DNA from: Cinnamomum chago
Taxonomy: Eukaryota; Streptophyta; Magnoliopsida; Laurales; Lauraceae
Direction: 5' to 3'
Assembly (NCBI GenBank): GCA_038049695.1
Contig: CP142453.1
Location: 113,724,001 to 113,788,000 of the forward strand
Length of the DNA: 64,000 bases
Below the pieces are notes generated by a model that had not been told where the DNA came from, did no database searches, and worked only from the letters and a program-made list of their open reading frames with translations. Below, piece after piece: positions 1-20,845 of this stretch; position 1 is the first letter of the stretch; each line of letters starts with the position of its first letter. The position numbers and the translations under genes are program-made.

Positions 1-231
1 GGCATAAGCAACTTTTTTTATTCATTCATTCATATATCATCTGATTTCTGCAAAGTAGAACCCACATTCCATCTTACGTTTCCTGTCATCACTTCAACAC
101 CTCATACTACCAAAAAAAAAAATGCACAAACAAGCAACGACACACACAAAAAAAACAAAAACAGAGAATAGCTCTTTAACTAGAGACGAGACCATATTAG
201 ATGAGAAGCTATTTCTTAATAAGGACATATT

Positions 232-708
232 TCAAGCGATCTTGACCTCGATGGTCTTGGGCTTCTTCGGCTCAGGCGGCGGCAGCTTCTCCACAGTAAC
301 AGTGAGAACCCCATCCTGACAGATTGCAGAGATCTTCTCAATGTTGGCATTCTCCGGGAGCACGAACTTCCTCATGAACTTGCCGACCCTCCTCTCCATC
401 CTCACGTACTTGGCCCCTTCCTTCTCCTCCACCTCCCTCTTCCTCTCACCGCTAATTACCAGCACATTGTCATCCTCCACCTGCACCTTAATATCCCCTG
501 ATTTCAGCCCCGGCATGTCGATGATGAAGACGTACAAATTGGGGCACTCCTTCACGTCCGCGGGAGTCGACGCCATCGCCTTGGCATCCCGAACGTAGGT
601 GCGGGTGGGAGCGTTGCCGGCCTTCTCCATATTGTCTGGCATTTCGTCGAGCATGTGGTGGAGCGTCGACAGCAGAGGATTCTCCAGTCCGAACACTCTC
701 AGATCCAT
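232..708 (-). CDS. cytosolic class II small heat-shock protein (158 aa)
   Basis: ATP-independent holdase chaperone that binds unfolding proteins during heat stress; class II members are cytosolic. The frame is uninterrupted and intronless, as is usual for this family. The start is taken at 708 (protein begins MDLRVFGLE, the typical class II N terminus); an upstream in-frame ATG at 750 would add 14 residues that fit no family member and would lie in the 5' leader. The alpha-crystallin domain covers about residues 45-140, with the consensus I region at [20 protein letters not shown] and the family C-terminal beta strands ending in [20 protein letters not shown]. The tail (PKTIEVKIA) has the I-x-V type motif that docks between subunits. 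Heat-shock elements lie just upstream. Family call is firm; the exact paralogue name is not assignable. Confidence 0.95.
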   Translation of the reverse strand: MDLRVFGLENPLLSTLHHMLDEMPDNMEKAGNAPTRTYVRDAKAMASTPADVKECPNLYVFIIDMPGLKSGDIKVQVEDDNVLVISGERKREVEEKEGAKYVRMERRVGKFMRKFVLPENANIEKISAICQDGVLTVTVEKLPPPEPKKPKTIEVKIA

Positions 709-810
709 TGCCTTTCCTCTCTCTTCTGCTTTTGTCTCTAATTGCTTCAATTTGATTTCTGTGTTTGTATTGTTTTGAACAGGTTGGGGGAATGAGGTAG
801 AGAAGCAGGG

Positions 811-947
811 ATTTTATAATAGGGGGATGGGGTGAAGAAGAAACAGAAATTTCTAGATATGATTCTGGAGATGACTTTTCCAGGACCTTCTTCTTCTTCC
901 TTCTGTTACAGGACCTTTGCTTTCTTCTCGAAGATTGAGGAAGGTTC
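811..947 (-). promoter_or_regulatory. heat-inducible promoter of the small HSP gene
   Basis: Reading the minus strand, a TATA box (TATAAAAT) sits at 818-811, about 100 bases upstream of the start codon. Upstream of it are heat-shock elements built from alternating GAA/TTC triplets two bases apart: GAAATTTC at 846-853 followed by TAGA (a partial third unit), and TTCTCGAA at 925-932 followed by GAAGGTTC at 940-947. This is the expected binding layout for heat-shock factor trimers. Seen directly in sequence; activity is inferred. Confidence 0.8.
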
Positions 948-1133
948 TAATTTCTTTCTTTGACTGAAATGCCCTTTAGTATTCCAACTGCCATCTAGCC
1001 TCCCTTCGTTAACTACAGTGCTTCAGTGCTTCAGGTGTCAGTATTTCTTCTTCCCATCCACTCTCCTCTCACTCTCTTCTCACTAACCGACGCACATAAC
1101 TTACTTTAAAAAAAAGAAACACTACGTAACACA

Positions 1134-3237
1134 GGATGGTGGGCCAAATAGAGCCCACATTGCATGGGTACACCACATAGTGAATCTCCTGGGATCTTCC
1201 TTCGGATCCACGGATCGGATGGGTCATCGAGTGGCCCACTTAGGTCCCGGTATCAACGCAAGAAACTGAATGGCCCAAAAAATGACTGAAACATTTTAAA
1301 TTTTTTTTTGCTTCTTAACTACTTCCTAAAACACGTACTCTCCATTTCTCTGATCAAACGTTGGATGGTGGGCCAAACAGGGCTCACCTTGCACGGGTCC
1401 ACCACCTACTGGGTCACCTATGGGTCCTCCTTTAGATCCACGGATTAGATAGGTCATCGGGTGGCCCACCTGGGTCCCGGTATCACGGCAAGAAACTGAA
1501 TGGCCCAAACAATGACTGAAACTTAAAAAAATAATAAAAAAATAAAAAAATCTTAATTCTTAACTGTATCCTAAAACATGTACGCTACCTCTATCTGATC
1601 ATACGCAGGATGGTGGGCCAAACAGGGCCCACATCACACGGGTCCACCACATAATGGGTCTCCGGTGGCCCTCCTTCGGATCCACGGATAGGATGGGTCA
1701 TTCGGTGGCCCACCTGGGTCCCGGTATCAACGTAAGAAACTGAATGACTCAAACAATGACTAAAACTTTAAAGAAAAATTTCGCTTCTTAACTGTTTCCT
1801 AAAAACACGTACTATCCTTTTATCTGATCAAACGTTGTATGGTAGGCCAAACAGGGCCCACCTTGCATGGGTCCACCACCTACTGGGTCACCCATGGGTC
1901 CTCCTTCGGATCCACGGATAGGATGGGTCATCGGGTGGTCCACTTGGGTCCCGGTATCAACGCAAGAAACTGCATGGCCCAAACAATGACTGAAACCTAA
2001 GAAAAAAATAAACAAAAACAAATTTTCAATTATTAATTGTTTCCTAAAGCACATACTCTCCCTCTCCCTGATCAGACGCGGAATGGTGGGCCAAACAGGG
2101 CCCACATCGCGTGGGTCCACCACATAATGGATCTCCTGTGGGTCCTCCTTCGGATCCACAGATTGAATGGGTCATTGGGTGGCCCACGAGGTCCCGGTAT
2201 GAACACAAGAAACTGAATGGCCCAAACAATGATTGAAACTTAAAAAAAAAATCCCGCTTCTTAACTGCTTCCTAAAACAAATACTCTCCCTTTCTCTTTT
2301 CAGACGTTGGATGGTGGGCCAAACATCGTCTATCTTGCACGGGTCCACCACCTACTAGGTTGTCCATGGGTTCTCCCTCGGATCCACGAATCAGATGGGT
2401 CATCGGGTGGCCCACCTAGGTCCCGGTATCAACACAAGAAACTAAATGGCCCAAACAATGACTAAAAAAAAACAAACAAACAAAAACAAAATTCACAATT
2501 CTTAACTGTTTTCTAAAACACGTCATCTCCTTCTCTCTGATCAAACGCTGGGCTCACCTCACACGGGTCCACCACCTAAGAGGTCCCCGGTAGGTCCTCC
2601 TTCGGAGACGCTGGATGATGGGCCAAATAGGGCCCACCTCACACGAGTGCACCACCTAATGGGTCGCCGATGGGTCCTCCTTCGGATCCATGAATTGGAT
2701 GGGTCATCTGGTGGCCCACCTGGGTCACGGTATCAATGCAAGAAAATCAAGCGGAACAACTATATGGCCCAAACAATGACTTAAACTTTAAAAAAAAAAT
2801 TCCAACTTCGCAATTGCTTCCTAAAATAAGTCATCTCCCTCTCTCTGATCAGACGTTGAATGGTGAGCCAAATAGGGCTCAACTCGCACGGGTCCACCAC
2901 ATAATGGGTCTTCGATGGATCCTCCTTCAAATCCATGGATCGGGATGGGTCATCTGGTGGCCCACCTGGGTCTCGGTATCAACGCAAGAAACTAAATGGA
3001 CCAAACAATGATTGAAACTTAAAAATAAAATAAAATTCACGCTTCTTAACTGGTCCCTAAAACACACACTCTCCATATCTCTGATCAGACGCTGGATGGT
3101 GGGCCAAACAAGGTCCACCTCGCACGGGTCCACCACCAATTGGGTCGCCCATGGGTCTTCCTTCTGATCCACGAATCAGATGGGTCATCGGGTGGTCCAC
3201 CTGGGTCCCGGTATCAAAGCAAGAAAATCAAGGTGGA
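1134..3237. repeat. tandem array of about 10 units with a two-unit (dimeric) period
   Basis: Units beginning with GGATGGTGGGCC or a close variant start at 1134, 1363, 1608, 1837, 2081, 2309, about 2549 (truncated, about 64 bp), 2613, 2858 and 3094. Spacing alternates 229, 245, 229, 244, 228, showing that two unit types alternate. One type reads CCACCACATAATGG, the other CCACCACCTACTGGGT at the same place. Each unit has a conserved G/C-rich half and an A/T-rich linker. Short open frames on the minus strand across it are by-products of the repetition, not genes. Confidence 0.9.
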
Positions 3238-3449
3238 CCGTGCATAGCATGGGGTGTTGCTAGTTTGTACTATAATAATGAAGTGAATTCTATAAAATAA
3301 TGCTTGTATATGAATGAAAATTCATCAGGGATACTCACTTTTCTCGCACTTGTTTTAATTGATATGACTAAATGACTTCATTTTGAGTTTGGTTTTCAAT
3401 AATTTATCATATTTACAGCTGGAATTGAGCTTCTAAGATTTGGAAATAT

Positions 3450-4828
3450 TAGGGATGGTAACGGGGTGGGGCGGGGGCGGAATTGGGCTGCCCCGTCCCC
3501 GCCCCCAACCTCCATGTCCCCGCCCGCCCCGCAATTCGGGGTATGTTACATACCCCGTCCCCGCCTCGATATGCCCCGCAGGGCCCCACCCCGATGTGGT
3601 ATAAATATAATAAATTAATTTTGAATTGACTATAAAGAAAAAGGTAAATTAATTTATTTTACATGGTAAAAAGCACATGAATGATTCATCTATGTTGTCT
3701 CCATGCTTTTAATAATATTAAAAAAAAAGATCTCCCAAAATAGAATAAAAAGATCTCCCCGCATAAATATTTTATAAGTGTGGGGCACTGTTAGATTGTT
3801 TAATTTTTTTTAATTATCTAATATAAATAATACAAAATTTCATTTTCCTGAAATTCTACCTATTTAAAGTGAGATTTATTCTTATAAGATTTTCTCTAAG
3901 CCCTTGAAGGCCTCTAACATACACTTGAAAATATCATATATGCTTTGAGACATTCTTTATAAAAAAAAAACAATATCTCTCTAAAATATCATTAACTCCA
4001 TCAATACATGGTTTCACTTCATTTCTGGTATTGAACTCCACTCACTAATAAAGAGGTTGATTACATATAATTAAAATTAGTATAATTTATAGTGTTGTTA
4101 GTATGATTAGAATCATATTAAGTTACTAACTATAATTTACCTTGCTATTTCTAATCATATAAGTTATTATAAGCGTATAGCATGATATATCTTATAATGT
4201 TATATCAAATTAGTATAATTTATATTGTTATTAGTATGATTAGAATCATACCAATTATAATTTACCTTGCTATCTCTAATCATATATGTTATTATAAGCT
4301 TAAAGCATGATCTATCATTCTATTATATATTTATATTCGTTTTATTTAATATGATTTATCATGTCACAATTTAACATTAAATATGATTAAAGTAAAATAA
4401 GCTTAGATAGTTAGATAGATTTTTTAACAACTTTAATTTCATTAAATTTGAATTAGAGGGAATAAGATCATATTATATGCTTTTATAATGTCTAGGGTTC
4501 ATTCAATTACATGTTTAACTTTAAAAAAAGTCTTCAATCAATCTACTTAACCCTTAATAACAATATAAAATCAATATATACATTTACATATAAATATGTT
4601 TATTTATTATAAAAGAAATCTAAAATATATATATTTTAGAAGATTATTAATTTCGGGGCGGGTTACGGGGCGGGGGCATGGGGCGGTATTTCGGGGCGGG
4701 GCGGGGTAAGAAACATACCCATCCCCGCTCCGCCTCGGATTCGGGGTATATTTTTTTGGCCCGTCTAAGAGTCGGGGCGGGGTGGGCACTCCGAGTTGGG
4801 GCGGGTCGGGTTAAAAATGTCATCCCTA
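3450..4828. mobile_element. non-autonomous hAT-type element (1379 bp)
   Basis: It starts TAGGGATGGTAAC and ends with the inverted TCATCCCTA. Both ends continue into GGGGCGGGG-rich subterminal repeats in inverted orientation. It is flanked by a perfect 8-bp duplication GGAAATAT (3442-3449 and 4829-4836), the hAT signature. The interior is AT-rich and has no transposase reading frame. Confidence 0.9.
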
Positions 4829-4836
4829 GGAAATAT

Positions 4837-7800
4837 AAGTGACAACAAGGGGTTGCTTAGTTTGTTGGTAATAGTAGCCCCGTCTATCGCTCTGCCCGTC
4901 CGCCAGGCTCAATTCCAAGACAATGGCGGCTCCAAGAATTTGAGTTAATGGGGTCAACAATCCTATAAAGATAACAATGAATTCTCAAACAAAAATAAAC
5001 AAAAATTTTAATACATTATTACTACTAGTTCTTAATCTAAAAAGAAAATCCAAATACATAAATTCCTACAGTTGCCCTCAACGGGTTTTCACGTGTTGAA
5101 ATCGTTGCATAACAGCTTTATTATCAATACTAGCAAACACATTCTTTTCAATATATGTGACCAAACAGTCATTCATCCATTAATTTTGGGGTTAACTTAG
5201 GGTAAATGAAGGGTTACTGGCAGAACGTCTAAAAAATGGATTTAAAAAATAAAAAATAAAAGTTGTGCCCATTAATTCTTTTTGTTTAGGTAGACAGATG
5301 ACCCATTAACTTAGACATTGAGTGGGGTCAGAAGCTTCCCATAAGTTCTATTCATGAAAGAAATTTCTATTTATATATATATATTTTTTTTCAAATCACA
5401 GTGGACCCCACTGGGATCAACATAGGGCCACCCATGTTCCAAGAGGTATGCCATCTTCCCACACGTGTGGGTTATCCTTTCCACTTGTCCTCATGCCATT
5501 CATGAGGTAGGCCCCACTTATTATCGACGGGTAGCCCTCTCTTCATTTACTTAGATGAAAAGACATCATGCATGTTTAACGTCCGATAAAAACAAATTTC
5601 AGACAAGCTGTGGACATATAATGTTTGGCCCAGTTCGGACCATGGACCATCCCTTGTAAGACCTACATCTTTATCCAATGACTAAACTATAGAGATTTTG
5701 TGAGCCCAAAGTGAACCACATATCCTGAATCCTGGTCTCTTTCTCTTGCACATGTCAAATCCGCTAAGAAAGTAGGTCCACTGAGGAAATCTCTTCAGAT
5801 GGATAGTACCCAGTCTCGATCAATCATCTGATGAGATGAACGGATTCGATGGACCTGAATTGAGAGCCAGATTTTGAACATTCAAACCAATCAACAATCG
5901 AGTCAAGTCCAAGTTCGGATTAGTCTAACTCACCAGTCCCTTGATTCAATCCAGCCCGTAGAGAAGCAAATTGGGCCAACCTAATCTGTCCCTTTTCAAC
6001 CTGGTCCATCCAAACATCCTGATTCCACAGTTTAAAGAACTCAAAAACTTGACCCAGAAGGTCATCATGCCTAGCAACTCAACCTTGGACTCGGGCAAAT
6101 AAGGATGAGTCAGCAGAAGATTTTAATCTATGCTCTATAAATCAAGTTCTTAACATTAACACTAGACAACAACACAATTTAACTATGAAACCGTTTATTT
6201 ATTTCTGAAATGCCTATCATTTTAAGATTAACTAATCAACTTGTTTTTGAAAACATTGTTACTTTATATTCAACTTGGAGTTTTTTAAGTAAGAAGATTT
6301 ATTTTTTTTGGCTAACGGAGGGTTCCCAACCCTTGGGATGGACTATTCCCTCTAGGCCAAGAGAAAATCTGGATAAAACCCCTGTGGCCCCTAGGTAGTA
6401 ACACAAGTGGACTAAGCTTTTTGAAAAGGGGAAACCAGGGGTCGATACCAAGTCTTCTAGATCTGGAAGAGAGAGGAACTGTGTCTTGATCTCTCGGCCA
6501 ACCCCTTGGGGATTTTAAGTAAAAAGTTATAATGTAGCAATGAAAGAATTGTTGAGCACTATTTATATCATTTGAGAAATAATGTTTGCCTATCTATATA
6601 CAATAACAAAAATGGAAGTGGAACACCTCACAGTTTAGCACCATTGAACCCGTGCAATTAATGGGTCCGCCATCCCAAACTTTGAGTCTGGATCCATGAG
6701 GCTCCTCAGTAGACAAATCTTGAGCCAAAGGGGTGATATTCTAAGTGGGCAAGTTGAAAATTTGAGCCCTTCAAAATGATCGCCCTTCCTATAAATAAAA
6801 TATACTTGGGTTTTATTTAAATAAGAGTTGGTCCCAATATAAGATTGACCATTTAATTAATAGTGTGATTAACATTACAATCATATGCATTATTATTCAC
6901 AGTTTAATCTAATGATTAAACTTATAGTGGGCCGGGACAATATCCTATTGGAGATAGGGGAGCTCTCATTTTAGGTGGCTTGGATTTTCGACAACCGGGC
7001 TTCACTTTAAAGTTCCACTCCTTCAACACTCAAATTTTCTAAGTAGAGAGACTCCCCAAACTTTCGACACTCACTAGTTCGTGCAAGCATGTTAATTTTC
7101 ATTTGAACAACCAAACGCTCCTCTCCTATTTCTCAATCATTTTGTGGGTGCTCCTTCTAAGATTACTCATTAGGATGTGGACCACAAGATAAAGATAAAG
7201 GTCACCGACCATAACATGCAATATTAATTTGTGGTCCAACTTAGTTTAGATTACATATATTATCTTGTTTTTGTTTAATAATAGGATTTCTCTATCCACA
7301 ACAACACCAACCCCAGAAAATGAGCTGGATCTCTTGATTGCACTTAAAAAAAGCATGTCGAAGAAAAAGATACTTAAACCATTGACTCCCTTGGAGTAAG
7401 TCTCATTAATAGATTAGAAATGCAATTGAGGCTTATATGTAGGTTTTGGTTTCCTTTATCTCCACTGTAGATTTACACAAGAAGAGTGGCTTTCACTCTA
7501 GCATCTCAGAAATGAATGAGAGAGAGAGAGAAATGATAGAAAGGAGATCATCGGAATATAGATAATTTAAACAATCCCAACATGGTTGCTACCTGCTCTC
7601 TCTCTTCCCTTGGTAAATATTGATAAACCCACGCACTCTATCCAAGTTCCTTAGCTATTAGTGCTATGTGGATAAGGGGGCGTCTCATTGTTAAACGACG
7701 AATGGGTACATTGCTCCTCATCTTCAATGTTAGATATTCATTTATTATTACAATGTCTTTCGATTACTATTTGACACTTGGATCTAGTAATGGTTAAAAG

Positions 7801-9454
7801 ATCATGATATCCATGGCAAATACTAATTTACTTGATTACGTAAAAGAGCTTTGAATTTTGAACAACAAACAATCTTTATTGACCTCTTTGGCCACTTTAT
7901 ATCTTCTGATCAACGTGGAATTTCTGGGCAATATGCAGAGAGAGAGAGAGAGAGAGAGAGAGTCAATCTAGGAGGGCGCCTTCAGCCATTGTGAGAATGA
8001 GAAATGAGAACCCTTCAACCACAGTGAGAAATGAGAACCAATCAGAATCATATGGAAAACCATTGAGTCAACTCTTAATAGTTTAAGATCTACAAAAAGA
8101 AACTGATCTTATTTATACTTTGCAAATATTAGTATAAGTCTCGGGTGAGTACACTTTTATGAGTAGGCATATTATATGAATGAATGTGATCAAGAAAGGT
8201 GCATCCCACTTGAGTGACCAAGAGGACATTTGTGTAACCACATTTTCATGTAAAAATAGATAGTAGAAGTAGAATGTTTTTTTTCCCACAAAAATCTTTT
8301 TCTTCCATTGGTGCTAATACTTTTCAGTGAGAAGCATAAAAAATAGTGCCATTTTTTGTGCTTTGCCAATCACAAGACCACGTAACTCTACATGTGCCTA
8401 AATTATAGGGACATTGCCCACGGAGCTACTCTTAAACCTGAGATTAGTCATTGAGATATCAAAACTTAAGTATTTATCTCATGCGATATCCTAAGGTCCT
8501 GCAATATTGCACACTTCATACACTGTGATATCCTACGGCCGTGTGATATCACATTATTATTGTACGAACGGTTCTGCGAGAATTATATAAACTTCGACGG
8601 TTGTGGGGCAAATGTCAGATGGAAGAACGGTGGTACAGTAAATATTCCTAAATTATATATATATATATATATATGTATATGCATAACAAATTAATTATCT
8701 ATCCATAATGGAGCACAAATTATATAAATGTGTGAAATTTGTTCATGTGGTCCACATTATAAAGATAAAAAAAAAACCCATTTAAGTTGTGAACCTACTC
8801 TAGCTATTTTTACTATTCTTTAGAGGAAGCAATATTAATTGTTGGGTTTAACAAAAATGTGATCAAAGCATAATTATAAAAATAAATGTTCTACAAAATT
8901 ATTATTGCATAATGGAGCACATCTATTGGGTCTGTCCATTAGATGCACATTTTTTCCTGCACAATAACTCTGTAAAATTTTAGTCCCATCACAATCATAT
9001 ATTCATTGTTGGATGGGATAAACACAATTTATCCATGCTTCTCACATTAAATTGATTAGTATAATCACAGTTGACCGGAGACTTGGGCTGTGTATACATG
9101 TATAAAGTTAGGATCAAATTGATGGTTTGCATTCTATATAAAAATTTTGACCGATACCTATGGAAAAAAAAAAATTTGACCGATATATTATGGCTGATTG
9201 ACCCACATTTGAGAACTGTCCAAACTATAAGATGACGGTTGCAGTGATTCATGGACTCACATAGGTAATAAGGGGCACACAAGGTATTTTTATTTGTTTG
9301 GATATCCAATGGCAGTGAACCAGACGTGCAAGGTTTTGCTTCAATTTTGCTTACTAAATGCTCTCTAGTCATCCATATAAAAATATACAACATATGCACA
9401 AGATGCAATCATTTTTTCATAAACTAACTGAAAACCCAACTCAAACACTCAACT
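4837..9454. other. intergenic, no gene seen
   Basis: AT-rich sequence without a supportable coding region. It contains a SINE (6297-6512), a GA microsatellite near 7938-7961 and an AT tract near 8656-8674. Short open frames here have no coding character. Confidence 0.6.
6297..6512 (-). mobile_element. tRNA-derived SINE
   Basis: On the minus strand the 5' end carries a polymerase III A-box-like TTGGCCGAGAGA and, about 55 bases on, a B-box-like GGTATCGACCC; the 3' end (6297 side) is A-rich. Flanked by a 14-bp direct repeat, TTTTAAGTAAGAAG (6283-6296) and TTTTAAGTAAAAAG (6513-6526), 13 of 14 matching. A related shorter copy is at 27832-27976. Confidence 0.8.
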
Positions 9455-9464
9455 CTAGTAATTT

Positions 9465-9599
9465 GGTAGGACAACAATTTACACCCGGAGATTATACGTT
9501 CAAAACTGCACTACCACCTGGTGTTACGGGGGAGTTAACCTGACTTCCCCTCGGAGAAATTAGTTCAGACCAAAGGATCAGAAAGCCTCCCATAGCATA

Positions 9600-9651
<52 letters not shown>
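9465..9651 (+). mobile_element. SINE with long poly(A) tail
   Basis: Has a B-box-like TACGTTCAAAACTG and ends in an A run of about 48 bases (9602-9649). Flanked by the direct repeat CTAGTAATTT (9455-9464 and 9652-9661). The intact poly(A) tail and exact duplication suggest a young insertion. Confidence 0.75.
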
Positions 9652-9800
9652 CTAGTAATTTTTAGGTTCTGGGTTGCACCCTTTTATTTTTATTCATTCC
9701 ACGTCAGCTGGTCAAGCCTCATTCTTCCCATTCAACCCACGATCCTGATTTAAAGTGAACCCAACCCAACCCAACCCAACGTGACTAAGTGCATCATGAC

Positions 9801-10693
9801 CATGGTTTAAAAAATCGGCCGAGACCGGGCCGATATCTCACTGAGATATCGGTCTCGGCCCAGTTTCACAGTCATCTCGGCCCATCTCGGCCGAGATGAC
9901 CATTATCTCGGTTTTTTTAATATCTCGGCCGATATATCGGCCGAGATAAAAACCATCTCGGTTTTTTTTTTTTTTTATAGATGAAGCATAGAGGTTTGTC
10001 ACTTACTCACTTGTGTAATTGTATTATTTTTTTCATTTAGAAGTTAGATCTATATACTTTCATGCTAGATCTACTCATACACATGATTTTGAAATTTTTT
10101 TTCAATTTTTTTTATTTTCGGATTTTTTAATATTTGAATTATAATATATCATTTTTTTGGGATTTCATCATAAATATGTTGTTTTAATGATTCATGATCA
10201 TTGTATGGTGTGTAAATGATAGATCTACATACTTTTATGTTAGATCTATATATTTAGGATTTTGAAAATGATATTATTAATTTTTGTTTTCCAAAAAATA
10301 ATTGTTGTTACTTGTTAGAATATTTGTGATACCAAAGGCTTATTAATAGTATGTAGATGATATATTTACATCTACTCATAGTCATAAATACTGTTTGCAT
10401 TATATGAAATATTGGAAAAAAGACAGTGAACTACGAGTCTGTAATACAGACAGGACTCATAACTTAAGGTGACCGAGATTTTGATTTATTGTTGTTACTA
10501 ATGGAAACAAATATAGTTTTCCAGCATTTTCTAATATTCTGGATTTTTTGGATATTTTTGCGAATTTTTTTGGATTAAAAAAAAATTCACACCGCGATGA
10601 CCGCGACGGACCGATATCCGCGACCGATACCGATATCATATCGGTTTTTCGGCCCGGCCGATACCGCGACCGAGACCGAGATTTTAAACCATG
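9801..10693. mobile_element. non-autonomous hAT-type element, CATGGTTTAAA ends (893 bp)
   Basis: Terminal inverted repeats CATGGTTTAAAA / TTTTAAACCATG, flanked by an exact 8-bp duplication ATCATGAC (9793-9800 and 10694-10701). Subterminal regions are packed with short inverted copies of CTCGGCCGAGA and CCGATATCGG; the core is AT-rich. No transposase frame. A diverged second copy lies at 44444-45395 in a CLP1 intron. Confidence 0.9.
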
Positions 10694-11167
10694 ATCATGA
10701 CCCACCAGCCCTTTTCAATCCAAACCTATTAGTGAATGGTCAAATGATCCCTTTTCAACTTTCAAATTGAGTTTGAGTTTACATTTCAACCTGATCAACA
10801 TATGGGTTGTGGATAAACTTCTTACTCTAGGTTCATCCAAAAGATGATACTAGCTAGTGATACAGCTGAAATTGATCAAACCCGACCCAACCCATTCCTA
10901 GTAGTAAAATAGAAACAATGTGCCGGGACCACCTAAGACGAAAGGACACGTGTACGGTGGCCCAGACAGCTTTGACTCTGGCGGAGCAAACCCACCACTG
11001 GCGTAGAATCCCACCCAAAAATACCTGCCCACATTTCATTTCATTTGAATTTGAATCTGAGTTTTCATTTCATTTAATTTCCCATTTCCATCTTCTCCCC
11101 CTTTTCTCTCTCCAATACCGCCATTTTATCCTCCCTTTCCAACTCTCTGCGGGGCAACACAGAGAGA

Positions 11168-11310
11168 TATATAAAAAGAGAGAAAGAAATACGCCTTCTC
11201 AGAGAAAGAGAAGCGGAAAAGAAACCCTAACCCTAGAAAAAGTTGGGGACGGAAACCCAAACGACGATCTCTTCCGAGGAATGATCGAAACCCTAACCCT
11301 AGCTTGGTAG
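11168..11310 (+). promoter_or_regulatory. PP2A core promoter and leader: TATA box, two teloboxes, short upstream ORF
   Basis: A TATATAAAAA box at 11168-11177 is followed by a leader of roughly 190 bases. The leader holds two teloboxes (AAACCCTAA at 11222-11230 and 11288-11296), motifs common near starts of plant housekeeping genes. A ten-codon upstream ORF (11281-11310, MIETLTLAW) contains the second telobox and ends 77 bases before the PP2A start. The motifs are seen; promoter function and any translational effect are inferred. Confidence 0.6.
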
Positions 11311-11330
11311 ATCCGGTCGTGAGACGGTAG

Positions 11331-20034
<8,704 letters not shown>

Positions 20035-20811
20035 TCTCCATGTCTTCTCAGCTTACTGGTATTGCTTCTTCAGTTGTGATGTGTTTCTGTAGATGTGTCT
20101 TAGAAAAGAGGGTTTTTGATAATTGGAGAGTTCATTATCATCTGTCATTCTTTTGTTTAGAGTTGTGCTCTGCTCCCGCTGCTGCTGCTGCTGTTGATGA
20201 TTCTGCTTGTGCTCTCCCTTGCTTAGGTAGAGAACTCTTGAAAGGCTTTGTTGTGCATTCTCTTGTATTCTTAAGAAAATGTAGCAGCAACAGTAGAATT
20301 TTTATTTTTATTTTTTTGCTTTTTATAATCCATTTCAAATGATAAGAAGATTGGATAGGAGGCAGGCTGCACCACCGCACCACCCTGAGATTATGAGAGT
20401 CCTGTCTAGATTCTAGCAGCTAAACAATTCTAAGCTGAGAATATTAGCTATTTCCATTTCTCATGACGAAATGCATGAAACGCATTAGTGGGTCTGGATT
20501 ACCTCCCACTGGTGCCAGTTACCTTCTCTTTGTATTAATTGTTTTCAGTTGTCTTCTGTTTGGACTTGGATATGTTTTGTCGATTGGGCTATAGAAAATG
20601 CTATGGATAGTTGTTCAAAATTGAGAATTTATAATGAGGAAAAAAAAAATCATTGATTTAATTTGAAGATGGTCTATTGAAATAAAATAAGAAGGGTTCC
20701 ATATTGGAGAAAAGCTCGATGCAATTACAAACCCTTAAAAAGGTTCAAAATGACAAGAAAGTCATTAAGTGACAAAAGGGGGAGTAAAATTTTTTTTCTT
20801 TCTCTGTCCCC

Positions 20812-20845
<34 letters not shown>

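Noticed and set aside
1326-3172. Several minus-strand open frames with similar peptides (GHPMTHPIRGSEGGP type)
   Set aside because: They repeat with the tandem units and shift frame between units; no start, length or composition expected of a protein family.
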